DNA from: Methylosinus trichosporium OB3b
GTDB taxonomy: Bacteria; Pseudomonadota; Alphaproteobacteria; Rhizobiales; Beijerinckiaceae
DNA: 64,000 nt
Assembly (NCBI RefSeq): GCF_002752655.1
Contig: NZ_CP023737.1
Span: 2,194,001-2,258,000, forward strand
Direction of reading: 5' to 3'
In this document: piece after piece, positions 27,602-35,927 of the stretch
Numbering within the stretch: position 1 is the stretch's first letter
How the letters are laid out: each line of letters starts with the position of its first letter
Position numbers and translations under genes: made by a program
Notes under the pieces: generated by a model
The model's database searches: none
Seen by the model: only the letters and a program-made list of their open reading frames with translations
Told to the model about the DNA's origin: nothing

Positions 27602-27629
27602 ATGGAGCCCCGATGCTGCGAAAATTCCT

Positions 27630-27649
27630 CCCCGGCGGAGCCGCCGGGG
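27630..27649. other. Stem-loop in the mgtE/deacetylase gap
   Basis: A perfect 8-bp stem CCCCGGCG/CGCCGGGG with loop GAGC, within the 91-bp divergent region. It has no T-tract, so it is not an obvious terminator; it may be a leader structure for either gene. Confidence 0.4.
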
Positions 27650-27692
27650 GCGAGGGGTGCATAACGCGCCGAGACGGGAAAGCAAACTGCCG

Positions 27693-28601
27693 ATGTCGCT
27701 GAAAACTCGCCTCCTGCCGCTGTTCCTGGGCCTTTTCACCGCGACCGCGGCCGCGGCCGCGGCGCGCGATTGCGGGCCGCAGGCGCTCGGCGTCGCGCGC
27801 GAGATCGTCATCGACGGCGGCCAGAGGCTGGCGCTCGGCCTCGAGACCTATCCGCGCACGCTCGCGCTCGCCGATCATGAGGTCGTGCTCACTTTCGACG
27901 ACGGGCCAGTGGCCGGGCCGACCGATCAGGTTCTGGACGCTCTGAAAGCCGAATGCGCGCGCGCGACCTTTTTCCTGATCGGCCGCCATGCCGCGGAAGC
28001 GCCGGCGCTGGTGCGGCGCATCATCGCTGACGGCCACAACGCCGGATATCATTCCTACAGCCATCCGGCGCGGACGCTGCGGCTGATGAGCGACGAGTCG
28101 GCGCGTGTGGATATCGACAAGGGCATAGCGGCGGTGGACGCGGCCGGCTTCGGCGCAGCGGGACCAGCGCCGCGCACGCCCTTCTTCCGCTTCCCCGGCT
28201 TCGCCGACACGCCCGAGCTGGTGAGCTGGCTCGAGGATCGCTCCATCGCCGTGTTCGGCGCCGATCTCTGGGCCTCCGACTGGCAGGAGATGACCCCGCA
28301 AGCCGAGCTGGCGCTGGTCATGTCGCGGCTCGAGGCGGCGCGCAAGGGAATCGTTCTGTTTCACGATCCGCGCGGCTCGACCGCGCGCATGATGCCGCAA
28401 TTCCTACGCGCGCTGAAGGAGCGCGGCTTCAGGCTCGTCCATCTCGTCCCCGGCCGGGGGCCGACGCCGATCGAGGAAGCGAAGCCCGGCTGGAGATCGG
28501 CGACGGAGGCGATCATCGCCAAGACGCTCGGGCCGAAGGGACAAAGGCGCGAGCCGCAGGAGGGCCGCGGCGTGAAGACCAACGACGCATCGCCGCGCTG
28601 A
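27693..28601 (+). CDS. Polysaccharide deacetylase (NodB-like) family protein
   Basis: Secreted carbohydrate esterase family 4-type protein, 302 aa, with a signal peptide (MSLKTRLLPLFLGLFTATAA to about AAAR). The NodB core is visible: VVLTFDDGPV with the catalytic and metal Asp residues, NAGYHSYSHPAR with the two metal His, FFRFPGF and KGIVLFHDPRG. Substrate is unknown; chitin-, peptidoglycan- or exopolysaccharide-type N-acetyl groups are possible. The C-terminal 40 residues are charged and likely disordered. It converges on the 935-aa toxin-like gene, with an inverted repeat between them. Confidence 0.9.
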   Translation: MSLKTRLLPLFLGLFTATAAAAAARDCGPQALGVAREIVIDGGQRLALGLETYPRTLALADHEVVLTFDDGPVAGPTDQVLDALKAECARATFFLIGRHAAEAPALVRRIIADGHNAGYHSYSHPARTLRLMSDESARVDIDKGIAAVDAAGFGAAGPAPRTPFFRFPGFADTPELVSWLEDRSIAVFGADLWASDWQEMTPQAELALVMSRLEAARKGIVLFHDPRGSTARMMPQFLRALKERGFRLVHLVPGRGPTPIEEAKPGWRSATEAIIAKTLGPKGQRREPQEGRGVKTNDASPR

Positions 28602-28627
28602 GGCGATGCGTTCGAGCGAATTCTGAT

Positions 28628-28653
28628 CGATCGAACGATATTCCGTTCGATCG
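28628..28653. terminator. Stem-loop between convergent genes
   Basis: A perfect 10-bp inverted repeat CGATCGAACG/CGTTCGATCG with loop ATATTC lies between the stops of the deacetylase gene and the toxin-like gene. It has no T-tract on either strand, so it is at most a weak bidirectional terminator. Confidence 0.45.
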
Positions 28654-28695
28654 GAAAGCGCTTGTTGTCACGCCTCGTCCGATTGCCACAAAATC

Positions 28696-31503
28696 CTATT
28701 GTCCATAGATTGCGCTCATGTCGGGATCGAGGGCGAAGCGATCCGATGGCTCCTCTGTGTTTTTCTTGCTTTTGAATGCGATCTCGAGCGTTCGTCCGAC
28801 TTGATTCAGTCCATACCAAAATCGCGTATCCACCCTGATCTGCATGCTCTTGCAGGGAGAGACATCGTCGTACTGATGCGTTGTATTGTTGGACGGCATA
28901 GAGAATTTCTTGCCTTCAAAATTCGTCTCAGACCAAAACGTGATCGTGTAGGGCGTCGTAACCCTCAATAATTTTATACTGCGCCGTGCTATTCCCCGGA
29001 TATCATCAATTCTTTCTCCTGGCCACTGCCAGTCCGATAGTGGTGGAGTCACGCCAATTCCGTAGTCTGCACTGTAAATATCCGCATAATCACCGACACC
29101 GAACATGGCCGTGCACGTATCAAAATATATCCAAACGAATCCATATTGCGTTAAGAAGCTCATTTTGTTATCGTAACCATTACTTGGTCTCTTGAGAAGA
29201 TTGAAATGCATCTTGCTATTGTCCTCCTTATGTATAACGAAATTGTACTCGTTTATAAAAGAGCTGTGGTTTCCAATCGTATATTTTATGCGCCACAAAC
29301 TCATCGGAATGCTAGAAATATGCGAGAATAATTTATTGAATTCAGCTCTTATATTCATGAATCGAGCGTATCGTGCATAATACATCGTTTGTAGATGAGC
29401 CAGCCAGCCATGATGGTGATTATATATTTTCTCCATATTCTTAGACCAGCCTGTGTAAATGGCGTGCTCCAGAACCTTTAGGTCTTTTTTGAATATTTTG
29501 TGATAGAATTTGTCTTCTATATTATATCTGACTTCAAATACCCACCATCGATAATCAACAAATTTAAAATCATTTCTTGCGATCGTCTTTATATAAGTCG
29601 AATCTGGCGCGTCATGAAGTATTGTTTCGTATTGCTTCAGAATCGATCCTAGCTCTGAGATGTGGCCCATAATGATTTCATTTGTCTTCTTTTTATGAAT
29701 CTCGTATTGGGTGGCGAGATCGGTTTCCGATGATTTTTTTCCGCTCACAAGCCATTGTTCATACGTAAAATGAAGATCATCAGCGAGAATCATATCTGAA
29801 ACGACCTTGAAGTACAGCATGACAGAGTCTTCGACAATCGGCAGCCGGCCACATTCAAAAATCCAGCCTGTCTGGCTTGTACCAGCCACCCGACCCCAAA
29901 GGTTTTTACATTCTGTATAGGGGGCGCGCCATTGGTCATACTGCATCATAGTCTTTTGTTTGTTGGGCTTGGTGCGTTCGAGCTCCAATGACTCGACATG
30001 CGACGTGTAGGCGTTGAAGGCATCGCAATAGGCGTCGGAAAGACGGATGCCCGCCCAAATATCGTTGTTGTAGCCGATAGCCTCATCGATCAGCTTCTGT
30101 ACGTCTTCGATCGTGAGCGGTTTGGGCTTGGGAAAGATGAAGCCGAAGACCAGATCGACCAGCGGGCCGAGACATGCCACGCCGGAGGACAAAAGCGCCA
30201 TCTTCGCTGCACCCTTGAAAAAATCCTTGAACTGCTCCGCTGCGAACTCTTTTGCCAGCTCTTGAACGAGCTGCGAAGAAAACGCGGTCAAAGTTTCCTT
30301 GCCGAGGTCGCCAGCCGCCCCACGCTCGCGGGACTCCTGGTATGCGGACGCGACGCTTTCGGCGGCGATCCTGCGCCGTCGCGCCGCTGCGACCTGGTCC
30401 ACGTCGAGACCAAGCTGCTGGAGCGGGCCGCGTGCGAGCGTCGGCGTCAGGAACACGGCGAGATCGTCCGGCGTCAGCCCATCGAACGGATACGGATATT
30501 CTGGCGGCGCGATCCTGACCGCGAGATTACTTTCTCCGACAGCGCCGCCATCGTCTCGCACAGGAGCCGTCCGGCGCAGCGGTGCGAGCGCGAGCGGAAC
30601 GCGCGGCGCAAATTCACGGGCAGTCTCTCTGATTTCGCCAACCGTGGAGATGTCGATGGGACGTCCGCTCGCCGGATCTGCGCGAAGCGCATGCGAAAGC
30701 GCGCCACCTTCGAGTGTCGCGTCGAGCAGATCTCCCAGCTCGCACAGATCGGAATCGGAGATATGCTCCCAAGCCAACGACTCGCGAAGAAGGTCGCGGA
30801 CCGCGATGGCGGATTGCATCGCTCCCTCGCCGTCATAAAGGATGGACGGCGTCAGAGCCGCGCCGCGCTTGCGATCGTAAATCTCAATTCTCTCATGTTC
30901 GGGTCCCGCGGTGCGAACGCGGATATCGAGCATCCTGTCGATGTAAGCGGAACGGGCGGCTCCGACGAGCGCCGCCCGAAGCGCGACATAGGCGCTCGCC
31001 AGAAACTCCTTGTCCGGCGCGGCCAGGGCGCCATGATCGGAGCCTGAATAGAGGTTTAGAACCAGATCGAGCGTCGCGCCGACCGGACCGGCGGCCGCAG
31101 CGCCTCCCCACGTCGCAATCTCCAGAATCATCGCCTCGATGCACGCCCTGGCGTGAGTTCGGCGTTCCACCAGAAGCGCGGAACGGCCCGAGGCTGCGGA
31201 CATCAGTGTTTGGGCCACCTCATCCGCCGCCGAAACCGCGGATCGCGCATTCGCCAGCAATTCACGAAAGCGAGAAGCGAGCTCTTCCTTCGGCGCATCG
31301 AAAATGTCGAGCCTGCGCCGCATCAGAGCAAGAGCGCCGCTGAGCTTGGCGGCGTCATCGCCGCTTTCACGCTCGAGCATCATCGCAACGCGGGACGATC
31401 TCGCCGCAGCGCCTAGCGCCGGGCGGTAATCCCGATAAAAATCCCACTGTCCGTCGTTCGCGGCCGAGCTGGGCGGAGCAACATCCAAATTACTGTTTTG
31501 CAT
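28696..31503 (-). CDS. 935-aa toxin-like protein: Cry-like helical region plus beta/gamma-crystallin-like motif
   Basis: Not assigned to a known family. There is no signal peptide. Residues 1-340 are mostly alpha-helical and coded by GC-rich DNA. Residues 435-500 are notable: the hydrophobic KMALLSSGVACLGPLVDLVF then GFIFP, followed by IEDVQKLIDEAIGYNNDIWA and a helix to SHVESLELE. This order resembles helices 2-3 of the delta-endotoxin pore-forming bundle. Residues 600-730 are amphipathic helices rich in Tyr, Lys and His. Residues 851-893 (TITFWSETNFEGKKFSMP then CKSMQIRV) look like one beta/gamma-crystallin Greek-key motif. From about residue 500 onward the DNA is much AT-richer. A pore-forming toxin is inference from pattern; no neighbour gives a function. 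Start ATG 31503 is the first in frame. Confidence 0.6.
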   Translation of the reverse strand: MQNSNLDVAPPSSAANDGQWDFYRDYRPALGAAARSSRVAMMLERESGDDAAKLSGALALMRRRLDIFDAPKEELASRFRELLANARSAVSAADEVAQTLMSAASGRSALLVERRTHARACIEAMILEIATWGGAAAAGPVGATLDLVLNLYSGSDHGALAAPDKEFLASAYVALRAALVGAARSAYIDRMLDIRVRTAGPEHERIEIYDRKRGAALTPSILYDGEGAMQSAIAVRDLLRESLAWEHISDSDLCELGDLLDATLEGGALSHALRADPASGRPIDISTVGEIRETAREFAPRVPLALAPLRRTAPVRDDGGAVGESNLAVRIAPPEYPYPFDGLTPDDLAVFLTPTLARGPLQQLGLDVDQVAAARRRRIAAESVASAYQESRERGAAGDLGKETLTAFSSQLVQELAKEFAAEQFKDFFKGAAKMALLSSGVACLGPLVDLVFGFIFPKPKPLTIEDVQKLIDEAIGYNNDIWAGIRLSDAYCDAFNAYTSHVESLELERTKPNKQKTMMQYDQWRAPYTECKNLWGRVAGTSQTGWIFECGRLPIVEDSVMLYFKVVSDMILADDLHFTYEQWLVSGKKSSETDLATQYEIHKKKTNEIIMGHISELGSILKQYETILHDAPDSTYIKTIARNDFKFVDYRWWVFEVRYNIEDKFYHKIFKKDLKVLEHAIYTGWSKNMEKIYNHHHGWLAHLQTMYYARYARFMNIRAEFNKLFSHISSIPMSLWRIKYTIGNHSSFINEYNFVIHKEDNSKMHFNLLKRPSNGYDNKMSFLTQYGFVWIYFDTCTAMFGVGDYADIYSADYGIGVTPPLSDWQWPGERIDDIRGIARRSIKLLRVTTPYTITFWSETNFEGKKFSMPSNNTTHQYDDVSPCKSMQIRVDTRFWYGLNQVGRTLEIAFKSKKNTEEPSDRFALDPDMSAIYGQ

Positions 31504-31672
31504 GGCGCAAACCTACGAGTTAGTCAGCAGCGATGGTGTTGTTCGCACCCGCTCTTCAATCACTACTCTAAACTTGTATCAGCAGAATCACACAATCTCA
31601 AGTAGCATCATCGGCGCATACATTGAAGGACTCGCAAAGGGCCTTCACAGGTGTCAGCTCGCGATTCGGAAC

Positions 31673-33193
31673 TCAGCGCCCGGTGTTCAGCACGCTGAGC
31701 CCGCGGAAGCGCGCGGCCGGCGCGCCATGGGAGACCGGCGCGAGCTGCATGGGCTCGGCCTTGCCGCAGGTGAAGGTGCCGCAGAGCCGATAGGTCGAGG
31801 CGTCGCCGAGCCCGTCGAGCGAGTTCCAGAACGGAATGGTGCGCCCCTGATAGGCGGCGTCGCGCACCATCTCGCCGAGGCGGCCGTCTCTGATCTCGTA
31901 GAACAATTGACCGCCGAATTGGAAATTGTCGCGCTGCTGGTCGATGCTCCAGCTGCCCGCGCCGACGACATAGATTCCTCTCTCGACGCCGCCGATCAGC
32001 TCCTCGAGCGAGCAAGGCGAGGAATTTGGCGCCAGCGAGATATTGGGCATGCGCTGGATCGGAAAAGCGGTCGGATCGTCGGCATAGGCGCAGCCATTGG
32101 AGCGCTCCGCGCCGATGAGATGCGCCTGGCCGAGCGCCATCTGGAAATTGCGCAGCACGCCCTTGGAGACGATCTCGAATTCGGCCCGCTCGCGCGGCGC
32201 GCCGTCGTCGTCGTAAGCGACGCCGGCGAGCCCGCCATCCTGCGAGCGGTCGGCGCGGATCGTCATCAGTTCGCTGCCGAAGCGCAGATCATTCAGCATA
32301 TGCGGCTTGACGAAGGAGGTGCCGGCGAAATTCGCCTCCCAGCCGAGCACGCGGTCGAGCTCGGTCGAATGGCCGACCGTCTCATGAATCGTCAGCCAGA
32401 GATTGGTGGGATCGATCACCACATCCATCACGCCGGCCTCGACCGGCCTCGCCTCCAGCTTCTCGCGCGCCTCTCGCGCGGCGAGCTTCGCCTCGCTGAC
32501 GAGATCGCAGGAGAGCGCATAATCCCATCCCGCCGCGCGCGCCGGCGCGAGGCTCTCGCGCGTCGCGAAACGGCCGGAGCCGCTTTTGTCGACGACGGTC
32601 GCGAGAAAGGAGGGCTGCGTGCGCGTGCGCGACTGAAAAATACGGCTGCCGCGGCTGTCGGCGAAGAAGCGGTCCTCACGCGCGAAGGCGAGCGAGGCGT
32701 GGCAATAATCGGCGCCGGCCTCCTGCGCCGCGGCGTTCACCGCGAGCAGCAGATCGACCTTGTCGCGCGCCTCGACGGCGAATGGATCGACGCCCATCGG
32801 CATGATCCATTCCGCCTGCTGCGGCGCCGTCTCCTCGACGAACACGGGGAGCGTGCGGATCGGCGCGACGGCGCGGGCCTGGGCGACGGCGCGCCGCGCG
32901 GCCTCGGCGAGGGTCGCGGCGTCGAGCGCGCGCGCCCCGTAAAAGCCCCAGCAGCCGTCGACGAGCACGCGCAGCCCGAAGCCGGGCGCGACGCTCTCGG
33001 AAAAATCATCGAGCCGCGCCTCTCTGGCGCTGATCGACTGCCGCCGCGTCGCGCCGAGCCTGATGTCGGCATAATTCGCGCCGGCCGCGCGGGCGGCGGC
33101 CAGCGCCGTCTCGGCGAGATCGGCGAGACCGGCTCGATCGAGGCGGAAATCCCATTCCGCCTCCGGCTCCTGTGGGAAGGGGCGCGGCGTCAT
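31673..33193 (-). CDS. TldD/PmbA-family metalloprotease
   Basis: Member of the TldD/TldE (U62) family, cytosolic proteases that process antibiotic peptide precursors and degrade unfolded peptides. The 506-aa protein has the metal motif HETVGHSTELD around residue 269-279 (canonical HExxxH with a third ligand downstream) and the C-terminal Cys in RLCGTFTCGKAEP. The N-terminal half contains SISAREARLDDFSESVAPGF and GVRLVDG-like sequence, as in TldD. The sequence HSTELD replaces HGLEGD of classical TldD, so this is a paralogous branch. No TldE partner is adjacent. ATG 33193. Confidence 0.88.
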   Translation of the reverse strand: MTPRPFPQEPEAEWDFRLDRAGLADLAETALAAARAAGANYADIRLGATRRQSISAREARLDDFSESVAPGFGLRVLVDGCWGFYGARALDAATLAEAARRAVAQARAVAPIRTLPVFVEETAPQQAEWIMPMGVDPFAVEARDKVDLLLAVNAAAQEAGADYCHASLAFAREDRFFADSRGSRIFQSRTRTQPSFLATVVDKSGSGRFATRESLAPARAAGWDYALSCDLVSEAKLAAREAREKLEARPVEAGVMDVVIDPTNLWLTIHETVGHSTELDRVLGWEANFAGTSFVKPHMLNDLRFGSELMTIRADRSQDGGLAGVAYDDDGAPRERAEFEIVSKGVLRNFQMALGQAHLIGAERSNGCAYADDPTAFPIQRMPNISLAPNSSPCSLEELIGGVERGIYVVGAGSWSIDQQRDNFQFGGQLFYEIRDGRLGEMVRDAAYQGRTIPFWNSLDGLGDASTYRLCGTFTCGKAEPMQLAPVSHGAPAARFRGLSVLNTGR

Positions 33194-33317
33194 CTCGAAG
33201 CTCCTCCGGCTGCGGCCGCGCGAGATTAGCGCCGAAGGGGGCTCGGGGAAAAGGTTTCTCTTATTTCCACCGCGTCACGACGGCTTCCGTTGGCTCACAT
33301 GCTCGCTCTCGAAACCA

Positions 33318-33348
33318 CTCGAGCGCGGCCCGCGCCGCCGCGCTCGAG
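33318..33348 (-). terminator. Stem-loop downstream of modA
   Basis: A perfect 11-bp inverted repeat CTCGAGCGCGG/CCGCGCTCGAG with a 9-nt loop, 14 bp beyond the modA stop codon. It lacks a long T-tract on the minus strand, so termination is probable but not certain. Confidence 0.55.
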
Positions 33349-33361
33349 ACGTCAATTCCGC

Positions 33362-34165
33362 TCAGCGGCCATGCGAAAGCATGGTGAAGCCTTGGCGCGT
33401 GAAGAATTGCGCGGCCGCCGGGCTCTCCAGAAAGGCGAGGAGATCGGCGGCGGATTTGCTCGTCGACGCTGCGGTCAGAGCGATCGGATAGACGATCGGC
33501 GGATGCGAGCCGGCCGGGAAAACTCCGACAACGGCGACCTTGGGATCGGAATTGGCGTCGGTCTGATAGACGACGCCGAGCGGCGCCTCCTCGCGCGCGA
33601 CGAAGGTCAGCGCGGCGCGCACATTCTCGGTGATGGCGAGGCGCGGCTCCAGCGCCTCCCATATGCCGAGGCTGGTGAACGCCGCCTTGGCGTATTTGCC
33701 GGCCGGCACCGAGGCCGGATCGCCGACGGCCATGCGGCCGCTGGCGCCGAGGGCGGCCAGCACCGCGCCTTTCTCGAGCGCGATCTTCTTGCCGCCTGCG
33801 GATTTCGGCGCGACGAGGACGAGGCTGTTGCCGAGCCAATTCGTCAGCGTGCCCGCCTTCAGCAGGCCGCGCGTGGAGAGATAGTCGGCCGAGGCCGTGT
33901 CGGCGGAGACGAAAATATCGGCCGGCGCGCCCGCCTCGATCTGCTTGGCCAGCGGCATGGACGCCGCATAGCTGATCGACACCTCGGTCCCGGTCTTTTT
34001 CTTGAAGGCGGCGGCGGCTTCGTCGAGCGCGTTCTTGAGGCTGGCGGCGGCGAAGACGGTGACGGTCTTGGCGTCGGTCGCCTTGTCGGCGGCGGGGGCT
34101 TCGGCGCGGGCCGGGAGATGGAAGAGCAATGCGGCGACAAGCGCCAGGCTGGCGATTTTTTCCAT
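33362..34165 (-). CDS. modA: Molybdate ABC transporter substrate-binding protein
   Basis: Periplasmic oxyanion-binding protein of the ModA family. The 267-aa precursor has a signal peptide (MEKIASLALVAALLFHLPARA). The mature part has VTVFAAASLKNALDE, VSISYAASMPLAKQIEAGAP, DIFVSADTASADYL, GVVYQTDANSDPKVAVVGVF and YPIALTAAS, matching the ligand-binding loops. Specificity for molybdate over tungstate cannot be told. The permease and ATPase (modB, modC) are not adjacent. ATG 34165 is chosen as the signal-peptide start. It is divergent from the HTH-PBP regulator, 310 bp apart. Confidence 0.92.
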   Translation of the reverse strand: MEKIASLALVAALLFHLPARAEAPAADKATDAKTVTVFAAASLKNALDEAAAAFKKKTGTEVSISYAASMPLAKQIEAGAPADIFVSADTASADYLSTRGLLKAGTLTNWLGNSLVLVAPKSAGGKKIALEKGAVLAALGASGRMAVGDPASVPAGKYAKAAFTSLGIWEALEPRLAITENVRAALTFVAREEAPLGVVYQTDANSDPKVAVVGVFPAGSHPPIVYPIALTAASTSKSAADLLAFLESPAAAQFFTRQGFTMLSHGR

Positions 34166-34205
34166 GAGATGTCCTCGAGAACATGCCGCGACACGGCCTT
34201 GGAGC

Positions 34206-34219
34206 AATTATGCATAATT
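34206..34219. promoter_or_regulatory. Palindrome AATTATGCATAATT, candidate operator of modA
   Basis: A perfect 14-bp inverted repeat 41 bp upstream of the modA start codon, with CATAATTTC repeated 29 bp away. Its location between modA and a divergent DNA-binding protein fits an operator. It is not the classical ModE box. Confidence 0.45.
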
Positions 34220-34269
34220 TCTGATCGTGTGGAATAAATCACATAATTTCGCATCTGCGACAAAAAGGG

Positions 34270-34311
34270 AGCGTCTCCCTTCGCCCGCTCGCGGGAGACG
34301 GCGGCGTCGGC
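34270..34311. repeat. Palindromic repeat fragment (type 1)
   Basis: CTCCCTTCGCCCGCTCGCGGGAGACGG resembles one hairpin arm of the element at 23741-23921. Confidence 0.55.
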
Positions 34312-34475
34312 GCCTCGCGATTTGCGATTTCCTCTGCTATTACAATGGGAACCCTCATCAGACCCCGATTCGCAGGGCCAATTCTCCGGCCCTGCGGGAA
34401 AGAAACGCCCATTCTTCCGCATTGCCGGTTTCGCTCTGCTCTGCTAATTTTACGGGCCTTCGGAAAAAATGCACA

Positions 34476-35345
34476 ATGTCTGATTTTCTGACCACACGCG
34501 AGCTCGCCGCTCTGCTGCGCGTCAAGGAGCGCAAGGTCTATGATCTCGCGGCCGAGGGCGCTCTGCCGGTGCGTCGCGTCACCGGCAAGTTGCTGTTTCC
34601 GCGCGGCGAGATCGAGGACTGGCTGGCGGCCAAGGGTCGCGGCGCCGCGCGCGGGGAGCGCCCGCTCATCGTCGCGGGCGGCCATGATCCGCTGCTCGAA
34701 TGGGCGCTGCGCGAGTCCCGCTCCGGCATCGCCGCCTTTCTCGACGGCGCGCTCGACGGCCTCGAGCGCGCCGCGACGAGCGGGTGCATCGCCGCGGGCC
34801 TGCATATTCCCGAGCCCGGCGAGGACGGCTGGAACGTCGCCGCCGTTTCCGAGCGCCTGGCCGGCGAGCCCGTAGTGCTGATCGAATGGGCCAAGCGCAC
34901 GCGCGGCCTCATGGTGCGCAAGGAGCTCGGACGGCGCGTCGAGCGGCTCGCAGACGCCCGCGGCCTGCGCTTCCAGTCGCGGCAGCCCGAGGCCGGCAGC
35001 GAGCTGGTGTTGTCGGCGCTGCTGCATCGCGAGGGCATGAGCGGCGAGGATTTGCAGCGCATCCCCGCGGTCGAGCGCTCGGAGACCGATCTTGCCGCCG
35101 CCGTCGCCGCCGGACGCGCCGATGTCGGCTTCGGCCTCGAGGCGAGCGCCCGCCAATTCGGCCTCGAATTTGCGCCGGTCGTCGTCGAGCGCTTCGATCT
35201 CGTCGTCTGGCGCAAGGCCTATTTCGATCCGCCATTCCAGAAGCTCGCGCGCTTTTGCGCGGGCGCGGCGTTTCGCGAGCGCGCCGAAACGCTCGGCGGC
35301 TATGACGTCTCGCAATTCGGCGCCGTGCATTTCAACGCCGAGTGA
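34476..35345 (+). CDS. HTH (excisionase-type) regulator with PBP-like ligand domain
   Basis: A 289-aa one-component regulator. The N-terminal 55 residues are an excisionase/MerR-type winged helix (FLTTRELAALLRVKERKVYD, then LLFPRGEIEDWLAAK). The remainder matches a periplasmic-binding-protein-like domain (COG1910/PF12727-type): LIVAGGHDPLLEWALRES, GLHIPEPGEDGWNV, RADVGFGLEASARQFGLEF and FDLVVWRKAYFDPPFQKL. Such proteins sit beside molybdate or tungstate transport genes. Here it is divergent from modA, so it probably senses that oxyanion. The globin gene starts 33 bp downstream. The ribosome site is weak (GGAAAAAATGCACA). Confidence 0.87.
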   Translation: MSDFLTTRELAALLRVKERKVYDLAAEGALPVRRVTGKLLFPRGEIEDWLAAKGRGAARGERPLIVAGGHDPLLEWALRESRSGIAAFLDGALDGLERAATSGCIAAGLHIPEPGEDGWNVAAVSERLAGEPVVLIEWAKRTRGLMVRKELGRRVERLADARGLRFQSRQPEAGSELVLSALLHREGMSGEDLQRIPAVERSETDLAAAVAAGRADVGFGLEASARQFGLEFAPVVVERFDLVVWRKAYFDPPFQKLARFCAGAAFRERAETLGGYDVSQFGAVHFNAE

Positions 35346-35378
35346 CGCGATCGGCGCCGTCACCTCGAGGAGAAGAAG

Positions 35379-35798
35379 ATGTTCGAGTTTCCCGAAGTCC
35401 CCGACGACGCCGAGCGCGCGGCCGTCGAAGCCGCCATCACGACCTGCGTGCGCCGCTTCTACGACAAGGGCCTCGCCGATCCGCTGATCGGACCGATATT
35501 CTCCGCCATTCCCGATCTCGACGGCCATCTCGCCATCATCGCCAATTTCTGGTCGAAATCGCTGCTGCGCACCGAGCGCTACGAAGGCCATCCCTTCGCG
35601 GTCCATATCAATCTGCCGATCGAGCCGCAGCATTTCACGCGCTGGCTGGAGCTGTTCGTCGAGACTGCGCGCGAGACGCTGCCGGCGACTCAGGCCGAGC
35701 AGGCGGCAGCCAAGGCGACGCATATGGCGCAATGCTTCCAGGGCGGGCTCTTTCCCTTCACCGACGCCGACGGCCGTCCATCGCGCCATCCAGCGTGA
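35379..35798 (+). CDS. Group III truncated haemoglobin
   Basis: A 139-aa globin of the truncated group III (TrHbP, Ctb-like) family, a haem protein linked with nitric-oxide or redox defence. Family signs are RFYDKGLADPLIGPIFSAIP, HLAIIANFWSKSLLRTERYE and HPFAVHINLPIEPQHFTRWL, with the proximal-type His in the EPQHF segment. No signal peptide. GAGGAGAAGAAG directly precedes ATG 35379. It may be co-transcribed with the HTH-PBP regulator. Confidence 0.93.
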   Translation: MFEFPEVPDDAERAAVEAAITTCVRRFYDKGLADPLIGPIFSAIPDLDGHLAIIANFWSKSLLRTERYEGHPFAVHINLPIEPQHFTRWLELFVETARETLPATQAEQAAAKATHMAQCFQGGLFPFTDADGRPSRHPA

Positions 35799-35927
35799 GC
35801 TGAGCCGTCTGGACCCGCGACGGCGCATCGGCTGTTCCAACTCGCCTTGTTCATTGCGCGCCGCCGGTTATATTCCGCGGAGCAGCACGGCTTTCGCCGC
35901 AATGCACAAGACGACAGGAAACCGCCT

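Larger units (their letters stand above)
34166..34475. other. modA-regulator divergent intergenic region
   Basis: 310 bp between divergent genes. It contains a 14-bp perfect palindrome (34206-34219), two direct copies of CATAATTTC (34213-34221 and 34242-34250), and a fragment of the type 1 repeat (34270-34311). It probably holds both promoters. Confidence 0.5.

Noticed and set aside
31502..33229. 575-codon plus-strand frame starting at the toxin-like gene's start codon
   Set aside because: Lies almost entirely antisense to the TldD-like gene and has the biased composition of a shadow frame.
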